Below are positions 22,260 to 34,900 of a stretch of DNA of 64,000 nt, piece by piece. The stretch lies in the NCBI GenBank assembly GCA_949987565.1, contig OX465102.1:8110512-8174511 (forward strand), written 5' to 3'. Position numbers and translations under genes: made by a program. The notes beneath the pieces were generated by a model, which ran no database searches, was not told the DNA's origin, and saw only the letters and a list, made by a program, of their open reading frames with translations. Origin of the DNA: Luidia sarsii (lineage: Eukaryota; Echinodermata; Asteroidea; Paxillosida; Luidiidae). How positions within the stretch are numbered: position 1 is the stretch's first letter; every line of letters begins with the position of its first letter.

Positions 22260-23708
22260 TATTTCTCTCAGCAGCTTGAAATAGAAGATCTCTTGCTTCT
22301 TCCAGGTTTAAACGGCCTATGTTATCCTGCAATGAAACCCTAAACAACATATATAAATTGTTCAAATAATCATGCCAAACAGATGTGTTTTGTTTTAAAA
22401 ATTAGAACTAGAATTATAAAAAAAATAATGTGATGAATCATTTCTAAACTTAGGCATTAAGCAAGGCTAAGACATTCATCAGCTCCCATGCTTATCACCG
22501 GTTTTTAATTTCCATGTAACAACATCAATTAAAATATACATGTAGGCCTACAATGAAAAAAGGACATTGGCTTTGTAGGGATGTTTCACACACATTAGTG
22601 CTAATACACATTATACATGTTGCTAATTTGTGTACTGTTGTAATTGTAAATTTGAGTACTGTATCTAAAAATAAATAGCTGTGTGCGTTAGAGTACTCTC
22701 AACCTTTGTCATACGTGTACATGTAGTTGATCAGCCTAATCAACCACTTGTTGGCCTTGTGCAACAGGTTGAAGATCCCCTCCCCTTTGTTGTACGGCTT
22801 CTTGATCCTCTCTCTCCTCTTCCTGTTACATTTTCTCTATTACCAGATGCCCTACTTCCTCTCCTACCCACACCCCTTGCTCTTCTATTCTAGAAGGAAT
22901 AGCAACCTGACAACAATGCATATACATGTACATGATGTAAACTAAATAAAATTGACAAGACACTTTGTAAAAAGAAAGTAACTTGAATCCGTCCATCGCT
23001 TACTGTTCCTATGATTATGTACTTCAAATTAAACTTACGGGTATGCCTCAGGTTAGTCACATTTTTGTAAAATCTATATTTATTTTATTGCAAACCTAGA
23101 ATGAAACAAACCCTGGATCAGATTGGAGCAGTCAGTTCAGTCACATAATTATGTACAACCAAAACCAGCTACATGTAATTGCACTATATGCCTTACTCTG
23201 CATCAGTACCTACCAAAAAAATATGAATGGACATGTTGCAGACGTGGAGATAAACATTATAAGGTAGCGGATGGTTGTTGCCAGGTGTTTCTGCAATGGA
23301 TGACTGTAGAGAATTAATAACTAATTCTGCTTGCAATTGCATTCTTTCTCCAGCCAGCGGATTAAGTTACAGTCTACAAACCCATTAATGACTCTTATAA
23401 ATATTTACTGGTCAATGACGGGAGACAGTTTCAAGATGTGCAGTTGACCACAATATTTACGTCACTCGGATAGTCACTTTTGCAGGCATGTTAATGTTTT
23501 TATTTGTAAATGTCGACAAAGGTGATCCTTAGGCAAAATAAATAAACTGGTATCAAGCAAACAATCACATGCATGCCGGTCGCGATATTTTTTTCCGTAC
23601 CATATAAACGCTATCGGCCCATATGTTTGTGCACAAACAAAGTACATGCATGAAGAATTGAGTCTCAGGTCACTCAGACGGTACCGGGTGCGGGACGCAA
23701 GTGAACGA
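22260..23708. other. AT-rich intergenic DNA, nothing recognised
   Basis: Only short unrelated open frames are seen on both strands, without splice logic or domain motifs. Confidence 0.5.
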
Positions 23709-23806
23709 CGTACATGTACACGTACAATGTACAGTACGTACATGTACACGTACAATGTACAGTACGTGTACATGTACTGTACATGTACACGTACTGTACA
23801 TTGCTA
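23709..23806. repeat. TACATGTAC/GTACGT simple repeat
   Basis: TACATGTACACGTACAATGT is reiterated with TACAGTACGTACATGTAC variants. Self-complementary cores dominate. Confidence 0.85.
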
Positions 23807-24164
23807 ACGAACTACGTTTAGGTTGTTCGTTTTTCCGATGGCAAAACAATAATACAACGACACAGCGAGAACACATCAATTTCACATATAATTCATTACC
23901 CAACGTTATTAATATTTCTTCTTGAGCATTTTCAACTTCAATTTCGTTGATACTGCCAGATACCGGTTGTGATTGATAACACCAACACGTGTCCAGATTT
24001 CACACACATGTATCATATGACACCGTGGAAATAATGATTATACTTGATTAAAATAAACACACATTACACAGGTTTGACATTTTATGTGAAATTCCAAAAG
24101 TTTTTCTGTCAAACAGGTCTTGGAAAAAACACGTGAGTTCGATCAGACTTTTGCACGGCCGTGT

Positions 24165-24248
24165 ATGATACATGTACTGTACATGTACAAATGTACATGT
24201 ACATGTACAGTACACTGTACAGTACGTACATGTACATGTACATGTATC
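24165..24248. repeat. TACATGTAC simple repeat
   Basis: ACATGTACTGTACATGTAC and related runs. The composition is like 23709-23806, 360 bp away, suggesting independent expansions or a split block. Confidence 0.85.
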
Positions 24249-24399
24249 CTCCAATAACCGGTTTTCGACGATGTAAGGACTTTTCTTCAAACTGACCAAA
24301 GTGGACGAAAGTATCACACTAAAAGAGGTCTCAGTCACTTTCTCCACACCACAGACTATTAGAATAATCACAGAGAAGGTTGATCAAGCCTGTCACTTC

Positions 24400-25147
24400 C
24401 GTAATATTACCCGGTTTTGTTGACGTCCGCGGCGCACCGTGCAGTAAGCACCGTCACCTATTTTCGTCGGTGGTGTTTAGTAAGGTGTCTCAGTGCAGCC
24501 GAGACACAAAATAAATTCTTAAAATAACTCAAAATGCTGTGTGGCACTGTAAAATTCTTCCCTGTATAGTATGTTTTTTTGTGTTCATCTTTGGGTTTTT
24601 TTTCGACACTGCTTCTAACACTTTCCTCAAATCATTCATAATTTATGCTTAAAACGTATTGGTCTGGTTGATGTCTTCTTTTGTGACGTTTAAAAAAACT
24701 CCACAATCCTCTTTCTCACTGCTTCTTCAGTTATGACCTTTCCCAATGTCACTCCAGAGACACATTTCCTCCTTCTTGGTACTTTCTCTAGCTGCCCTTT
24801 TATTTTTTTTATTTTTTTATAAAAGCCTTTTGGGCCGTCTTTAAATAATAATAAAAAAAATATTTAAAAAAATTATATAAGCGAGACGCCCTATAGGAGC
24901 CTCCATAGTTTTTACCCAGAACGTACTGCCTCAAGTTGCCTGATAATATTTTTTTCTACGGCCTTCTACGGCCTTCCGGAAAAGCCTTAACTTTCCACAT
25001 TTTCGGTGACGGACAAGTTGTCTAACCTCCTCGTGGTGAGCCCTGGTAACTGAGCCAACAGCTTCCTGTTGACTCAGGCGAATGACAGCACTAGAGACTA
25101 CTACTGCTACAACTGCTACTTCTACTGCTACTTCCTCCAAGTAAAGA
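24400..25147. other. Probable 5' region of the LINE plus low-complexity A/T tracts
   Basis: 24415-24520 is GC-richer than its surroundings. 24790-24880 is an A/T tract. 24950-25065 precedes the first LINE-like open frame. No gene is supported. The LINE 5' boundary could not be placed. Confidence 0.35.
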
Positions 25148-25450
25148 TGACCTCTCGACAGATGCAGTCTGGCCCTACCCCTTCCCCGGAACTCGTGCCC
25201 TCTTCAGGGCAGGCACCAGCTGGTGTCACGCCGGACGGGATATCAGTCCTGCAACTGAATGTAGAAGGTATAACGAAGCCCAAGATTTCAGTAATCGAAC
25301 ACCTCCTTCAATCACAACAAGTCACTGTCATCCTTCTTCAGGAGACTCACTCCAAAGAAGCCTCCAAGCTGAAGATCCCTGGTTACGTCCTTGCAGCCCA
25401 CACAAAGAGTGATGTCCATGGCATTGCATCCTTTGTGAATGGGCAGCCAC
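25148..25450 (+). pseudogene. LINE endonuclease domain, N-terminal half
   Basis: The frame encodes ISVLQLNVEGITKPK and VILLQETHSKEASKLKIPGY, the opening strands and QET catalytic Glu of an apurinic-like endonuclease as used by non-LTR retrotransposons. It then reads HTKSDVHGIASFVNG. Near 25440-25455 the frame shifts, and the segment usually found between these motifs and VTIVNIYKPP is shorter than normal. This implies a deletion together with the frameshift. The start at 25147 (AAGATGACC) is the first ATG in a reasonable context, but an upstream ATG at 25081 is also in frame. Confidence 0.75.
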
Positions 25451-28157
25451 TGAGGTGGAAGGCGTCACCATTGTTAATATCTACAAACCTCCTCCTTTTC
25501 GGCTCCAACCTAACTCGATCCCAGTCTTTACCAGTCCGTGCATCTATGCCGCTGATTTCAACTGCCGTAGTACAACCTGGGGCTACTCTTCATCGAACCC
25601 AGATGGTGATTCTCTCGAAGACTGGGCATCAGCCTCTGGTATGCACCTCCTTCACGATCCTAAGCAGCCAGATAGCTTCCACTCTGGCCGCTGGAACACA
25701 ACGTCCAATCCAGACCTAGCATTCGTCAACTTAGACGGTCCAGCACCCTCCCGCATCATCCTGGACCACTTCCCCAGATCACAACACAGGCCCTCACTGA
25801 TCATCTCGGAAAGTCCAATCACATCAATCCCTTCCAAGCCAGTGAAGAGGTGGAACTTCCGCAAGGCCAACTGGTCCCAGTTCGAAAGTCTCGTGGATTC
25901 AGGTGTTGACGATCTCCCCCCCCCCTCAACTGCCAACCTGGACCAAGCATACTCTTCTTTCTGCAACCTCCTTATCAGTGCAGCAAAAGCCACCATCCCT
26001 CGCGGCTTCCGCAAGCGCTACATCCCACTTTGGGACGATGAGTGCTCTACCCACTATCAAGACTTCCTCCACACCCAACCTGGTGACGAAGATGCAGCTT
26101 CCAAGGCATCAGCACTGACTGACTGTTTAGACAGGAAACGCCGAGAGCGCTGGGAGGAGACTGTACAAGGTATTGATTTCTCCCACTCCAGTAGGCGAGC
26201 CTGGAGAACTTTCAATCGTCTCACAGGCAGAAGCGCAAAATCCTCACGATGCCCTGTGTCTTCGAATGCCATTGCAAAACAACTCCTGGAGAACGGGAAG
26301 TTCAAAGAAGCCAGCAAGGAGCATGCACGCTATGTCAAACAAGAAACATCCGCCCTGTGGCAAGCCCCTGGAGTCGACGGTTTTCTCTCTACTCCCTTCA
26401 CCATCCAGGAGCTTACGCTAGCCGTCCGCCAACTCAAGAGTGGAAAGGCCCAGGGACCAGATAACATCCCTCCAGAGTTTCTTATCCACTGCGGCCCAAG
26501 ATGTTTTGAATGGCTTAGGGAATTTTACTCCAAATGTCTCTCAAACACGACCGTACCCAAGATCTGGCGTAAGGCAACAGTCATCGCGATACCCAAACCC
26601 AATAAGCCAACTGACGACCCGAAGAACTATCGTCCAATCTCGCTCCTTTGTGTCCCGTTCAAGCTTCTGGAAAGACTTCTCCTAGTTCGATTGGATCCTA
26701 TCATCGATCCACAGCTGCCTAACGAGCAAGCTGGCTTCCGTCGCGGTAGGAGTACTGTCCATCAGATCGTCAACCTTACCGATGACATCGAGGAAGCTTT
26801 CGAGAAGGGCCTCAAGGCAGGCCTCAAGGCAGGCGTGATACTGGTGGACCTCACAGCCGCATACGACACGGTATGGCACCGGGGTCTTACCCTGAAGCTA
26901 CTACGGACCATCCCTGACCGCCACTTTGTGCGGTTCATCTGTACTATCATCTCTAACCGCAGCTTTACGCTCAAGACAAACGACGGGCAGGTCAGCCGTC
27001 TGCGCCGACTCAAAAATGGGGTCCCCCAGGGCTCAGTTTTGGCTCCGACACTCTTTAACATCTATCTCAGCGATCTTCCACCAACCTCATCATCCAAGTA
27101 CGCATATGCAGACGACCTTGCACTCCTGTATTCTGGTAGAAGCTGGACGATGGTTGAGAATACACTTTCAACTGACATGGATGCCCTCGCTAAGTACCTG
27201 AGGATTTGGAGACTAAAACTGAGCTCTGCAAAAACAACCGCGACGCCTTTCACCCTGAACACAAAGGAAGCTCACCGACAGCTTACAGTCAAGCTGGATG
27301 GCTCAACACTGCCGTGCAACCCCACCCCGACTTACCTTGGGGTGAAGATGGACAGACAACTCACCTTCAGACAGCACATTGAGGCACTGCGTGGCAAAGT
27401 GGCGTCAAGGAATAACCTCCTACGTCGTCTTGCTGGCTCTTCCTGGGGAGCTTACACAAGCACTCTCCGATGAGGCGCCCTCGCACTAGTCTACAGCGCT
27501 GCAGAATATGCTGCCCCAGCATGGTGTAGGAGCACCTATGTCAGAAAACTGGATGTTACTCTCAACGACACCATGAGAATAGTCAATGGCTGCCTACGCC
27601 CAACCCCAGTGAAATACCTCCCTGTCCTCTCGGGAATTGCTCCACCTGCACTTCGCAGAGAACACCACACGGCCATGTTGGTTAAGAAGGCCCTTTTAGA
27701 CACCTCCCACCTTCTACATGCCCGCATTACAACAGCACAAAACCTCGGCCACCAACGCCTGCGCTCTCGTCGACCTTTTAGCCGTCATGCGAAATCCCTA
27801 GCAACCTCCAACTTCAACCTAATGGAGCAATGGAAGCATGACTGGCAAGAGACGACAAAGCCTGCACAGCTCACCATCCCTCCCAGCACACACATCCCAC
27901 CAGGAGCTGACCTCCCTCGCAGAGAGTGGGTCACCCTGAACCGCCTCCGCACTGGAGTAGGTCGTTTTGGTGCCAGCATGCACCGATGGGGCCTCAGCCC
28001 CTCAGCAGCCTGTCAGTGCGGTGCTCCTGAGCAGACGGCGGACCACATCCTGTCAGAATGCACCAGGCTCGGTCCACCTATGGGATCCCTCACTAACCTG
28101 ACCAACCCATGCCCAGCAACTGTGGAATGGTTGCGGCACCTTCGTGAAGTAGTATAG
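25451..28157 (+). pseudogene. LINE: endonuclease C-terminal half + reverse transcriptase + CCHC
   Basis: The frame continues the endonuclease (VTIVNIYKPP, YAADFNCRSTTWG, DLAFVN, the SQHRPSL His). It then carries the full reverse transcriptase: AQGPDNIPPEFL, YRPISLLCVPFKLLERLL, AGFRRGRSTVHQI, VDLTAAYDTVWHRG, GVPQGSVLAPTLFN and the catalytic YADD box near 27107. It ends with a zinc-knuckle-like CQCGAPEQTADHILSEC before the stop at 28157. One in-frame TGA at 27471-27473 (apparently from TGG) interrupts it; downstream the same frame resumes without shift. Domain order EN-RT-CCHC fits the Jockey/I/CR1 group; I cannot assign the clade. Apart from the TGA and the endonuclease lesion the RT is well preserved. 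Confidence 0.88.
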
Positions 28158-28176
28158 TATAGCATAGTATAGCAGC
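28148..28176 (+). repeat. LINE 3' tail microsatellite
   Basis: Directly after the stop codon a short (TAGTA)n-like run (AGTATAGTATAGCATAGTAT) occurs. This is a usual place for the 3' simple-repeat tail of non-LTR elements. Confidence 0.55.
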
Positions 28177-28494
28177 AGGTCTCATACGCAAGAAGAGAGA
28201 AGATATCGGATTACATTGGCCGATTTGGAATTCGGAACTTTTACGGTTAAACGCACGGTGGCGCTATTTAAAATTCTGCTAGGTGCATTTTACGATCCTC
28301 GAAGCTGGCAAAGTCTGATGAAAAAATGAATCAGTTTTTCACCATTTTCTCGCGACTTGGTTGACGGATTGAGCTGAAACTTTCACAGGTGTGTTATTTC
28401 ATGCATATGCTGGATTAGACAAAGTATGGACGCGTTTCTAAGACCCTTACCAATGGTGTGTAGGGCCTTTAAGATGGTTGTATAATTTTAAAGA
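28177..28494. other. Intergenic; possible non-autonomous repeat at 28330-28480
   Basis: The segment with TTGAGCTGAAACTTTCACAG and TTACCAATGGTGTGTAGGGC resembles, from memory, a dispersed invertebrate repeat. A weakly similar stretch (TTTGAGCTAAAACCTTCGC, TTTACCAATGTTG) lies at 57480-57640. The identification is unverified. Confidence 0.3.
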
Positions 28495-29469
28495 ACAGCT
28501 AGATGGCTTTAATTTCTCAGTACTTATGATTTTACTATTGTTCATCGACCCGGTACTAAACATAGTAATGCGGATGCGATGTCTCGCTATCCAACTTCAC
28601 CTGATCAGTGCAATGTTATCCAAATGCCTAGTTGGGGTACAGATGAGTTAAGGGAGGCCCAACTAGCTGATCCTTTGCTGGCACCCGTTTTGAAATGGAA
28701 AGAGGCTGGACAAAAGCCTGAATTGTCTTTGATTAGTGGGATGGATAGGGTAACTAAGGCATATTGGTTTCAATGGGATCAATTAGAATTGTATAATGGG
28801 GTATTGTATCGACGCTGGGTACTCCCTGATGGTGGAGAGCAACAGTTGTTGCTGGTGGCCCCACAGACACTTCAAGCGGAAGTAATGGAACAGGCCCATG
28901 ATGGGTCTGGTGGTGGTCACCTTGGCCTTACAAAAACAGTACAAAAGGTCAGAAGACGTTTTTATTGGATAGGGTGTGCACATGATGTGAAACTCTGGGT
29001 GAGGCAGTGTCCTAAGTGTCAAGGCAAAAAGTCCCCGAATCCTAAACGTAGAGCAGCCCTAAAATTGGCCCCAGTCGGTGCTCCGATGGAGAGAATTGCT
29101 CTCGATATTATGGGTCCCTTGCCTCTGTCTTCTAGGGGGAATCGCTATGTGCTAGTAGTCTCTGACTATTTTACAAAATGGACAGAGGCTTATGCTATAC
29201 CTAATCAAGAATCGGCTACAGTTGCCCGGGTGCTGGTAGAAGAATTCATTTGTAGATATGGTGTACCTTACTCTATTCATAGTGACCAAGGGAAGAATTT
29301 TGAGTCTTCACTTTTTCAGACTGTTTGCGAGCTGTTGGGAATCCGGAAAACCAAGACGACTGCCTATCACCCGCAATATAAAACCGGGGACGCCTGGAAT
29401 TTGAGGGAGAGTCCAGCAGTTGGGTCGACTGGAGGTGGAGGGCGTGGTTTTGACTTGAAGGAACCTTGA
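28495..29469 (+). pseudogene. Ty3/Gypsy remnant: RNase H end + integrase, truncated
   Basis: The fragment begins in the tether after RNase H (ARWL, an in-frame TAA at 28510-28512, then TYDFTIVHRPGTKHSNADAM). The integrase follows: a zinc-binding HHCC module (QAHDGSGGGHLG ... CPKCQGKK) and the first two catalytic Asp residues (LDIMGPLPL near 29101, HSDQGKNFES near 29281). It breaks off right after KTTAYHPQ, before the catalytic Glu. Beyond 29390 the frame reads Gly-rich sequence that looks like the extreme 3' end of the element. An internal deletion therefore appears to have removed the Glu and the C-terminal integrase. Protease and reverse transcriptase are absent. Confidence 0.85.
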
Positions 29470-29950
29470 AGGAACCTTGAGTGGGCCTGGGATTTGATGT
29501 AAGTTGCCTCCATTACTTTAACCTTCACCAGTTGCTTTCCTTGCCCTTATTTCCTGCTGTGTTTCCTCTAGTTTTCAAACTCTGTGCTCTGGGGTCTCAA
29601 GTTTGTTTTTCCTTATTTTTGATTCGTAGTCTGTTACTCTTAGGGATCGTTTTTGGGTTCCTAATTAAATTGTAATTGTATTCTCCTGAAATCCTGTTTA
29701 GTTCTTTTTATTTCATGTTGTCCATTGCCCAGTCCCGCTACAGTATATTAGCAGTGGGGAAATGTCAGGATGTTGTTATAAATGATATTGGTGATATAGG
29801 CACATGTACATAATAATTATCTTATGGATTGATATTAAACGGTTGATATATTGGCAGAGATCAGTTTATATCTTCTGTATTTCCAAAAAAAAAAACATCA
29901 TGCAGTTTGCCCCTAAAGCGTCAACAAAGTATTTAGAGATTACTTTACAG
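29470..29950. other. Possible 3' LTR remnant, then unassigned DNA
   Basis: T- and C-rich sequence to about 29760 (GTAATTGTATTCTCCTGAAA, CAGTCCCGCTACAGTATATT) could be part of the Gypsy long terminal repeat. No second copy exists here to prove it. Confidence 0.3.
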
Positions 29951-30012
29951 ATACATGTCAATCCATAACCTGTCTTCTTTGCACATTACTTTTACAACAC
30001 AGCCAGCAAGTG

Positions 30013-31118
30013 CAAGCAGGGCCATGTCAAACTATGGCCACTCTGCACTGGATTGTCATCTTGCCAAGAGTGGAGTGGCACATACACCCAGCAGAGCCAT
30101 GTCAAACTATGGCCACTCTGCACTGGACAGTCATCATGCCACGAGTGGAGTGGCACATACACCCAGCAGGGCCATGTCAAACTATGACCACTCTGCACTG
30201 GACAGTCATCATGCCACGAGTGAAGAGACGCATACACCCAGCAGGGCCAAGTCAAACTATGACCACTCTGCACTAGACAGTCATCATGCCATGAGTGGAG
30301 TGGCACATACACCAAGCAGGGCCATGTCAAACTATGGCCACTCTGCACTGGACAGTCATCATGCCACGAGTGGAGTGGCACATACACCTAGCAGGGCCAT
30401 GTCAAACTATGGCCACTCTGCACTGGACAGTCATCATGCCACGAGTGAAGAGACGCATACACCCAGCAGGGCCAAGTCAAACTATGACCACTCTGCACTA
30501 GACAGTCATCATGCCATGAGTGGAGTGGCACATACACCAAGCAGGGCCATGTCAAACTATGGCCACTCTGCACTGGACAGTCATCATGCCACGAGTGGAG
30601 TGGCACATACACCTAGCAGGGCCATGTCAAACTATGGCCACTCTGCACTGGACAGTCATCATGCCATGAGAGGAGTGACACATACACCCAGCACGGCCAT
30701 GTCAAACTATGGCCACTCTGCACTGGACAGTCATCATGCCACGAGTGGAGTGGCACATACACCTAGCAGGGCCATGTCCAACTATGGCCACTCTGCACTG
30801 GACAGTCATCATGCCATGAGAGGAGTGACACATACACCCAGCACGGCCATGCCAAACTATGGCCACTCTGCACTGGACTTTCATCATGCCATGAGTGGAG
30901 TGGCACATACACCCAGCAGGGCCATGTCAAACTATGGCCACTCTGCACTGGACAGTCATCATGCCAGGAGGGAGTGGCACATACACCCAACACGGCCATG
31001 TCAAACTATGGCCAGATCTGCACTGGACAGTCATCATGCCATGAGTGGAGTGGCACATACACCCAGCAGCACCATCTCCAACTATGGCCACTCTGCACAG
31101 AACAGTCATCTTGCCGTC
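30013..31118 (+). repeat. 75-bp minisatellite, about 14.7 copies, open as a 25-residue repeat
   Basis: GCCATGTCAAACTATGGCCA starts at 30021, 30096 and 30171 and continues at 75-bp intervals. Because 75 is divisible by three, one plus frame stays open from 29955 to 31130 and encodes SRAMSNYGHSALDSHHA units (25 residues). The other frames also have long open stretches, so openness alone does not prove coding. Variant units (AAGTCAAACTATGACC, encoding KSNYDHS) recur at 30246 and 30471, a 225-bp higher-order period of three units. Two frame-disturbing units occur after 30960. Each unit also contains the inverted repeat GGCCAT...ATGGCC. No signal peptide or flanking exon was found. Confidence 0.9.
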
Positions 31119-31130
31119 GGTGTTACATAA

Positions 31131-31975
31131 GACAAACACGCTGCAACCTTAAAGTGATATGGCTATTAAATATTTCCACTCCTACTCTGCTTTATTTACA
31201 TCTGTCAATGAGTTTACTGTTCAAGAATAAGATGCTTTTAATATTCAGAACGATGCTGCCTCAAATATAATTCACATTTTCAAACCACTAATGAGTTGAC
31301 AGCCAGTCAACCTGGAACTGCATGAATTTTTATGGGACCATCCTGTTCTTCTAAATATGGCCAAATTTGTTTCAATTAATAATGTAGTCATTTGGCTGAG
31401 TGGTGTTTTCTAGGCTATTTTAATTAATTTAACTAGCACTTATTTTAATATGAATTAAACTAAAGTACATTCTAGAAATAATGTGAAAGATCTCTTCATT
31501 CAGTTTGTTGTAATTTTGTCAAAGGTAAAATCTAAGGGTAATAATATTATTCTCCCTTACAGGTTACAGAAACAATGTCATTTATCACTTCGGTATATGA
31601 TGAACATTTTTTGAGGAAGGCAAATGAAAAGATTGAAATTCATATTGGTGTATGTATGATATGGGTTATTAACCTAAATAACCGGCAGCAGTATATGAAT
31701 ACACAAAAAAGTGTTGTACACAAAAATAACACCTACGACCTATATAGTGTTCAATCGAAACTTAAGTGCTGTACACGGGTTTATATTTTTGTAACATAAA
31801 AGGATTTTTAAACGCATTATGGGATCCGTGATTTTGTGACCTGTGCCGACACGACGTTATCTGCAATTTCGGTAGGAACTCTTAATTGCGTTCTCAAACA
31901 AAAGGTCGAGTCGTACACGTCTCCCACACGCGTAAGAAATATTATCGAAGACAAAGAAATTTCATTATCAATTAC
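31131..31975. other. AT-rich intergenic DNA, no gene recognised
   Basis: There are no domain-bearing open frames or splice-joined exons. The first segment homologous to the 0.8-kb family variant block starts near 31930-31976. Confidence 0.45.
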
Positions 31976-34900
31976 ATCTGCACGCGCACGATTATGCAGT
32001 ACACCAGCCATTCATTTTCTTTCTGCACCACATGAGGGCGCACTTCACAGCAACTGTCTGATACGCGGATAGGTAGCATCGTGATTGTGGGTTTGGCCCT
32101 TTCACGTGACCACCCAAGCAAAAACAGACAAAGAAAAACAGAACAAAATACATATGTTTATTCTATAATAGGTTGAGACCCACTTCGCGTCGTTTTAATT
32201 GAATTTGTGACGGTAGAAAAAAAAATAGTTTACGTCACTCGGTTTCGAGCCCGTACTCTCCATTCCTACCCAAAACACACGTGCATATTTTGTGCACAAA
32301 GTGTATGGGACTACATTATAATATTTAAAAAAACATAACAATTCCGAACAACGGTTAATTAATTCCAACTCAGGATTTATAATGTCTAGCCCAATAGCTA
32401 ACTGCCCAACAAATTTCTAGAATTATCCAATGGCAAATAAAATATAATGGAAGACAAAGAAATAACATTATCAATTACATCTGCACGCGCACGATTATGC
32501 AGTACACCAGCCATTTATTTTCTTTCGGCACCACACGAGGGCGCACTTCACAGCAACTGTGTAATACGCGGATAGGTAGCATCGTGATTGTCGGTTTGGC
32601 CCTAACAATTCCGAACAACGGTTAATTAATTCCAAACTCAGGATTTATAATGTTTAGCCCAATAGCTAAATGCCCACCAAATTTCGAGACGATTGACCTT
32701 TGGTAAATATGCGTTTTAAAAACACGCATTTTGATGACGTCACGATTGCGTCATGGCATTTTGGCCCCAAAGGGTGTTTCTAGACTACATCCCTAATAGA
32801 TATAAACAAAAACAATAAAAAAATCTTGCTCCGTTGGCCAAATATGCTCAATTGAATGTTAAAAATAAAAAGTTTATGACCTCATTAATATTCATGACAT
32901 GACGTCACGCTCAAATGAGGGCAATTTTTGGATACACCTTTTCCCAACTTAGATATAGTGCAAACTTGGAACAAAACGAAATTGATTTTTTGCTTTTATT
33001 GCAGTTTGAAACTTGCCCCTTTAAAGCGCTGTCACGTGACACATGGTGACGTCATGAAGTTTTAAAGGCAACTGTGCACAACTTCAGCAAGGGTTCTATG
33101 CATTTGTCAAGTTTGGGAAAAAACAAAGTTTGTTCAATGGCAAAAGTGCCCTCCGAAAAAAACCTGTGCTTTGTCTATGGGAAAATTCCGAGAAGAAAAA
33201 GAAGAAACTAGAGATTTATGTCTGTTGGCTAACAGAACTTAACGCTTTTCCGCATTTGGTTCTCTTTAAAAAAAAAAAAAATTGATGAAAAAAAATTGAC
33301 ATCAGCGGGTTCGAACCCGTAACCTCCATTCCTACCCCAAAACGCATGTGCATATTTTGTGCACAAAGAGTATGGGACATCATTATATTTTTCAAAAAAT
33401 CATAAAAATTCTGAACAATGGTCAATTGCTTCCAAACTCAGGATTTAGAATGTCTAGCTCGATAGCTAAATGCCCACCAAATTTCGAGACGATTGACCTT
33501 CGACAAATATGCGTTTTAAAAACACGCATTTTGATGACGTCACGATTGCGTCATGGCATTTTGGCCCTGGAGGGTGTTTCTAAACTACATCCCCAATAGA
33601 CATAATCGAAAAAATGAAAAATATCTTGCTCTGTTGGCCAAATATGCTCAATTGAATGTTAAAATCTTAAAATTTTATGACCTCATTAATATTCATGAGA
33701 TGACGTCACGATCAATTGAGATCAATTTTTGGATACACCTTTTCCCAACTTAGATTTACTGCAAAATTGAAACCAAACGAACTTGTACTTTTGCTTTTAT
33801 TGGAGTTTGAAATTTGTCCCTTTAAAGCGCTGTCACGTGACACGTGGTGACGTCATGAAGTTTTAAAGACAACTGTGCACAACTTCAGCATGGGCTCTAT
33901 ACATTTGCAAAGTTTCAAAAAAATCCAAGTGTGTTCAATGGCCAAAGTGGCGCTTACTAAAACCCTGTACAAAGTCTATGGGATTATTCCGACCAGAAAA
34001 AGAAGAAGAAGAAGAAGAAGACAAAAAAACTAGAGATTTATGTCTGTTGGCTAACAGAACATAACGCTTTTCCGCATCTGCCTCTCTTAAAAAAAAAAAA
34101 AAAAAAAAAATATTGACATCAGCGGGATTCGAACTCGGAACCTCAATTTCTACCCCAAAACGCACGTGCATATTTCGTGCACAAAGTGTATGGGACATCA
34201 TTATATTTTTCAAAAAATCATGATAATTCTGAACAATGGCCAATTGCTTCCAAACTCAGGATTTAGAATGTCTAGCCCAATAGCTAAATGCCCACCAAAT
34301 TTCGAGGCGATTGACTTTTGGCAAATATGCGTTTTAAAAACACGCATTTTGATGACGTCACGATTGCGTCATGGCATTTTTGCCCCGGAGGGTGTTTGTA
34401 AACTACATCCCCAATAGATATAATCGAAAAAATGAAAAAAATCTTCCTCCGTTGGTCAAATATGCTCAATTGAATGTTAAAATTGCAAAAGTTTATGACC
34501 TCATTAATATTCATGAGATGACGTCACGATCAAATGAGGGCAATTTTTGGATACACCTTTTCCCAACTTAAATATACTGCAAAATTGAAACCAAACGAAC
34601 TTGTACTTTTGCTTTTATTGGAGTTTGAAATTTGTCCCTTTAAAGCGCTGTCACGTGACACGTGGTGACGTCATTAAGTTTTAAAGACAACTGTGCACAA
34701 CTTCAGCATGGGCTCTATACATTTGCAAAGTTTCAAAAAAATCCAAGTGTGTTCAATGACCAAAGTGGCGCTTACTAAAACCCTGTACAAAGTCTATGGG
34801 ATTATTCCGACCAGAAAAAGAAGAAGAAGAAGAAGAAGAAGAAGAAGAAGAAGAAGAAAAAACTAGAGATTTATGTCTGTTTGCTAACAGAACATAACGC

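Noticed and set aside
33303..33320. Functional tRNA genes in each repeat unit
   Set aside because: Only the T-arm half is recognisable; no acceptor pairing, D-arm or anticodon arm could be drawn.
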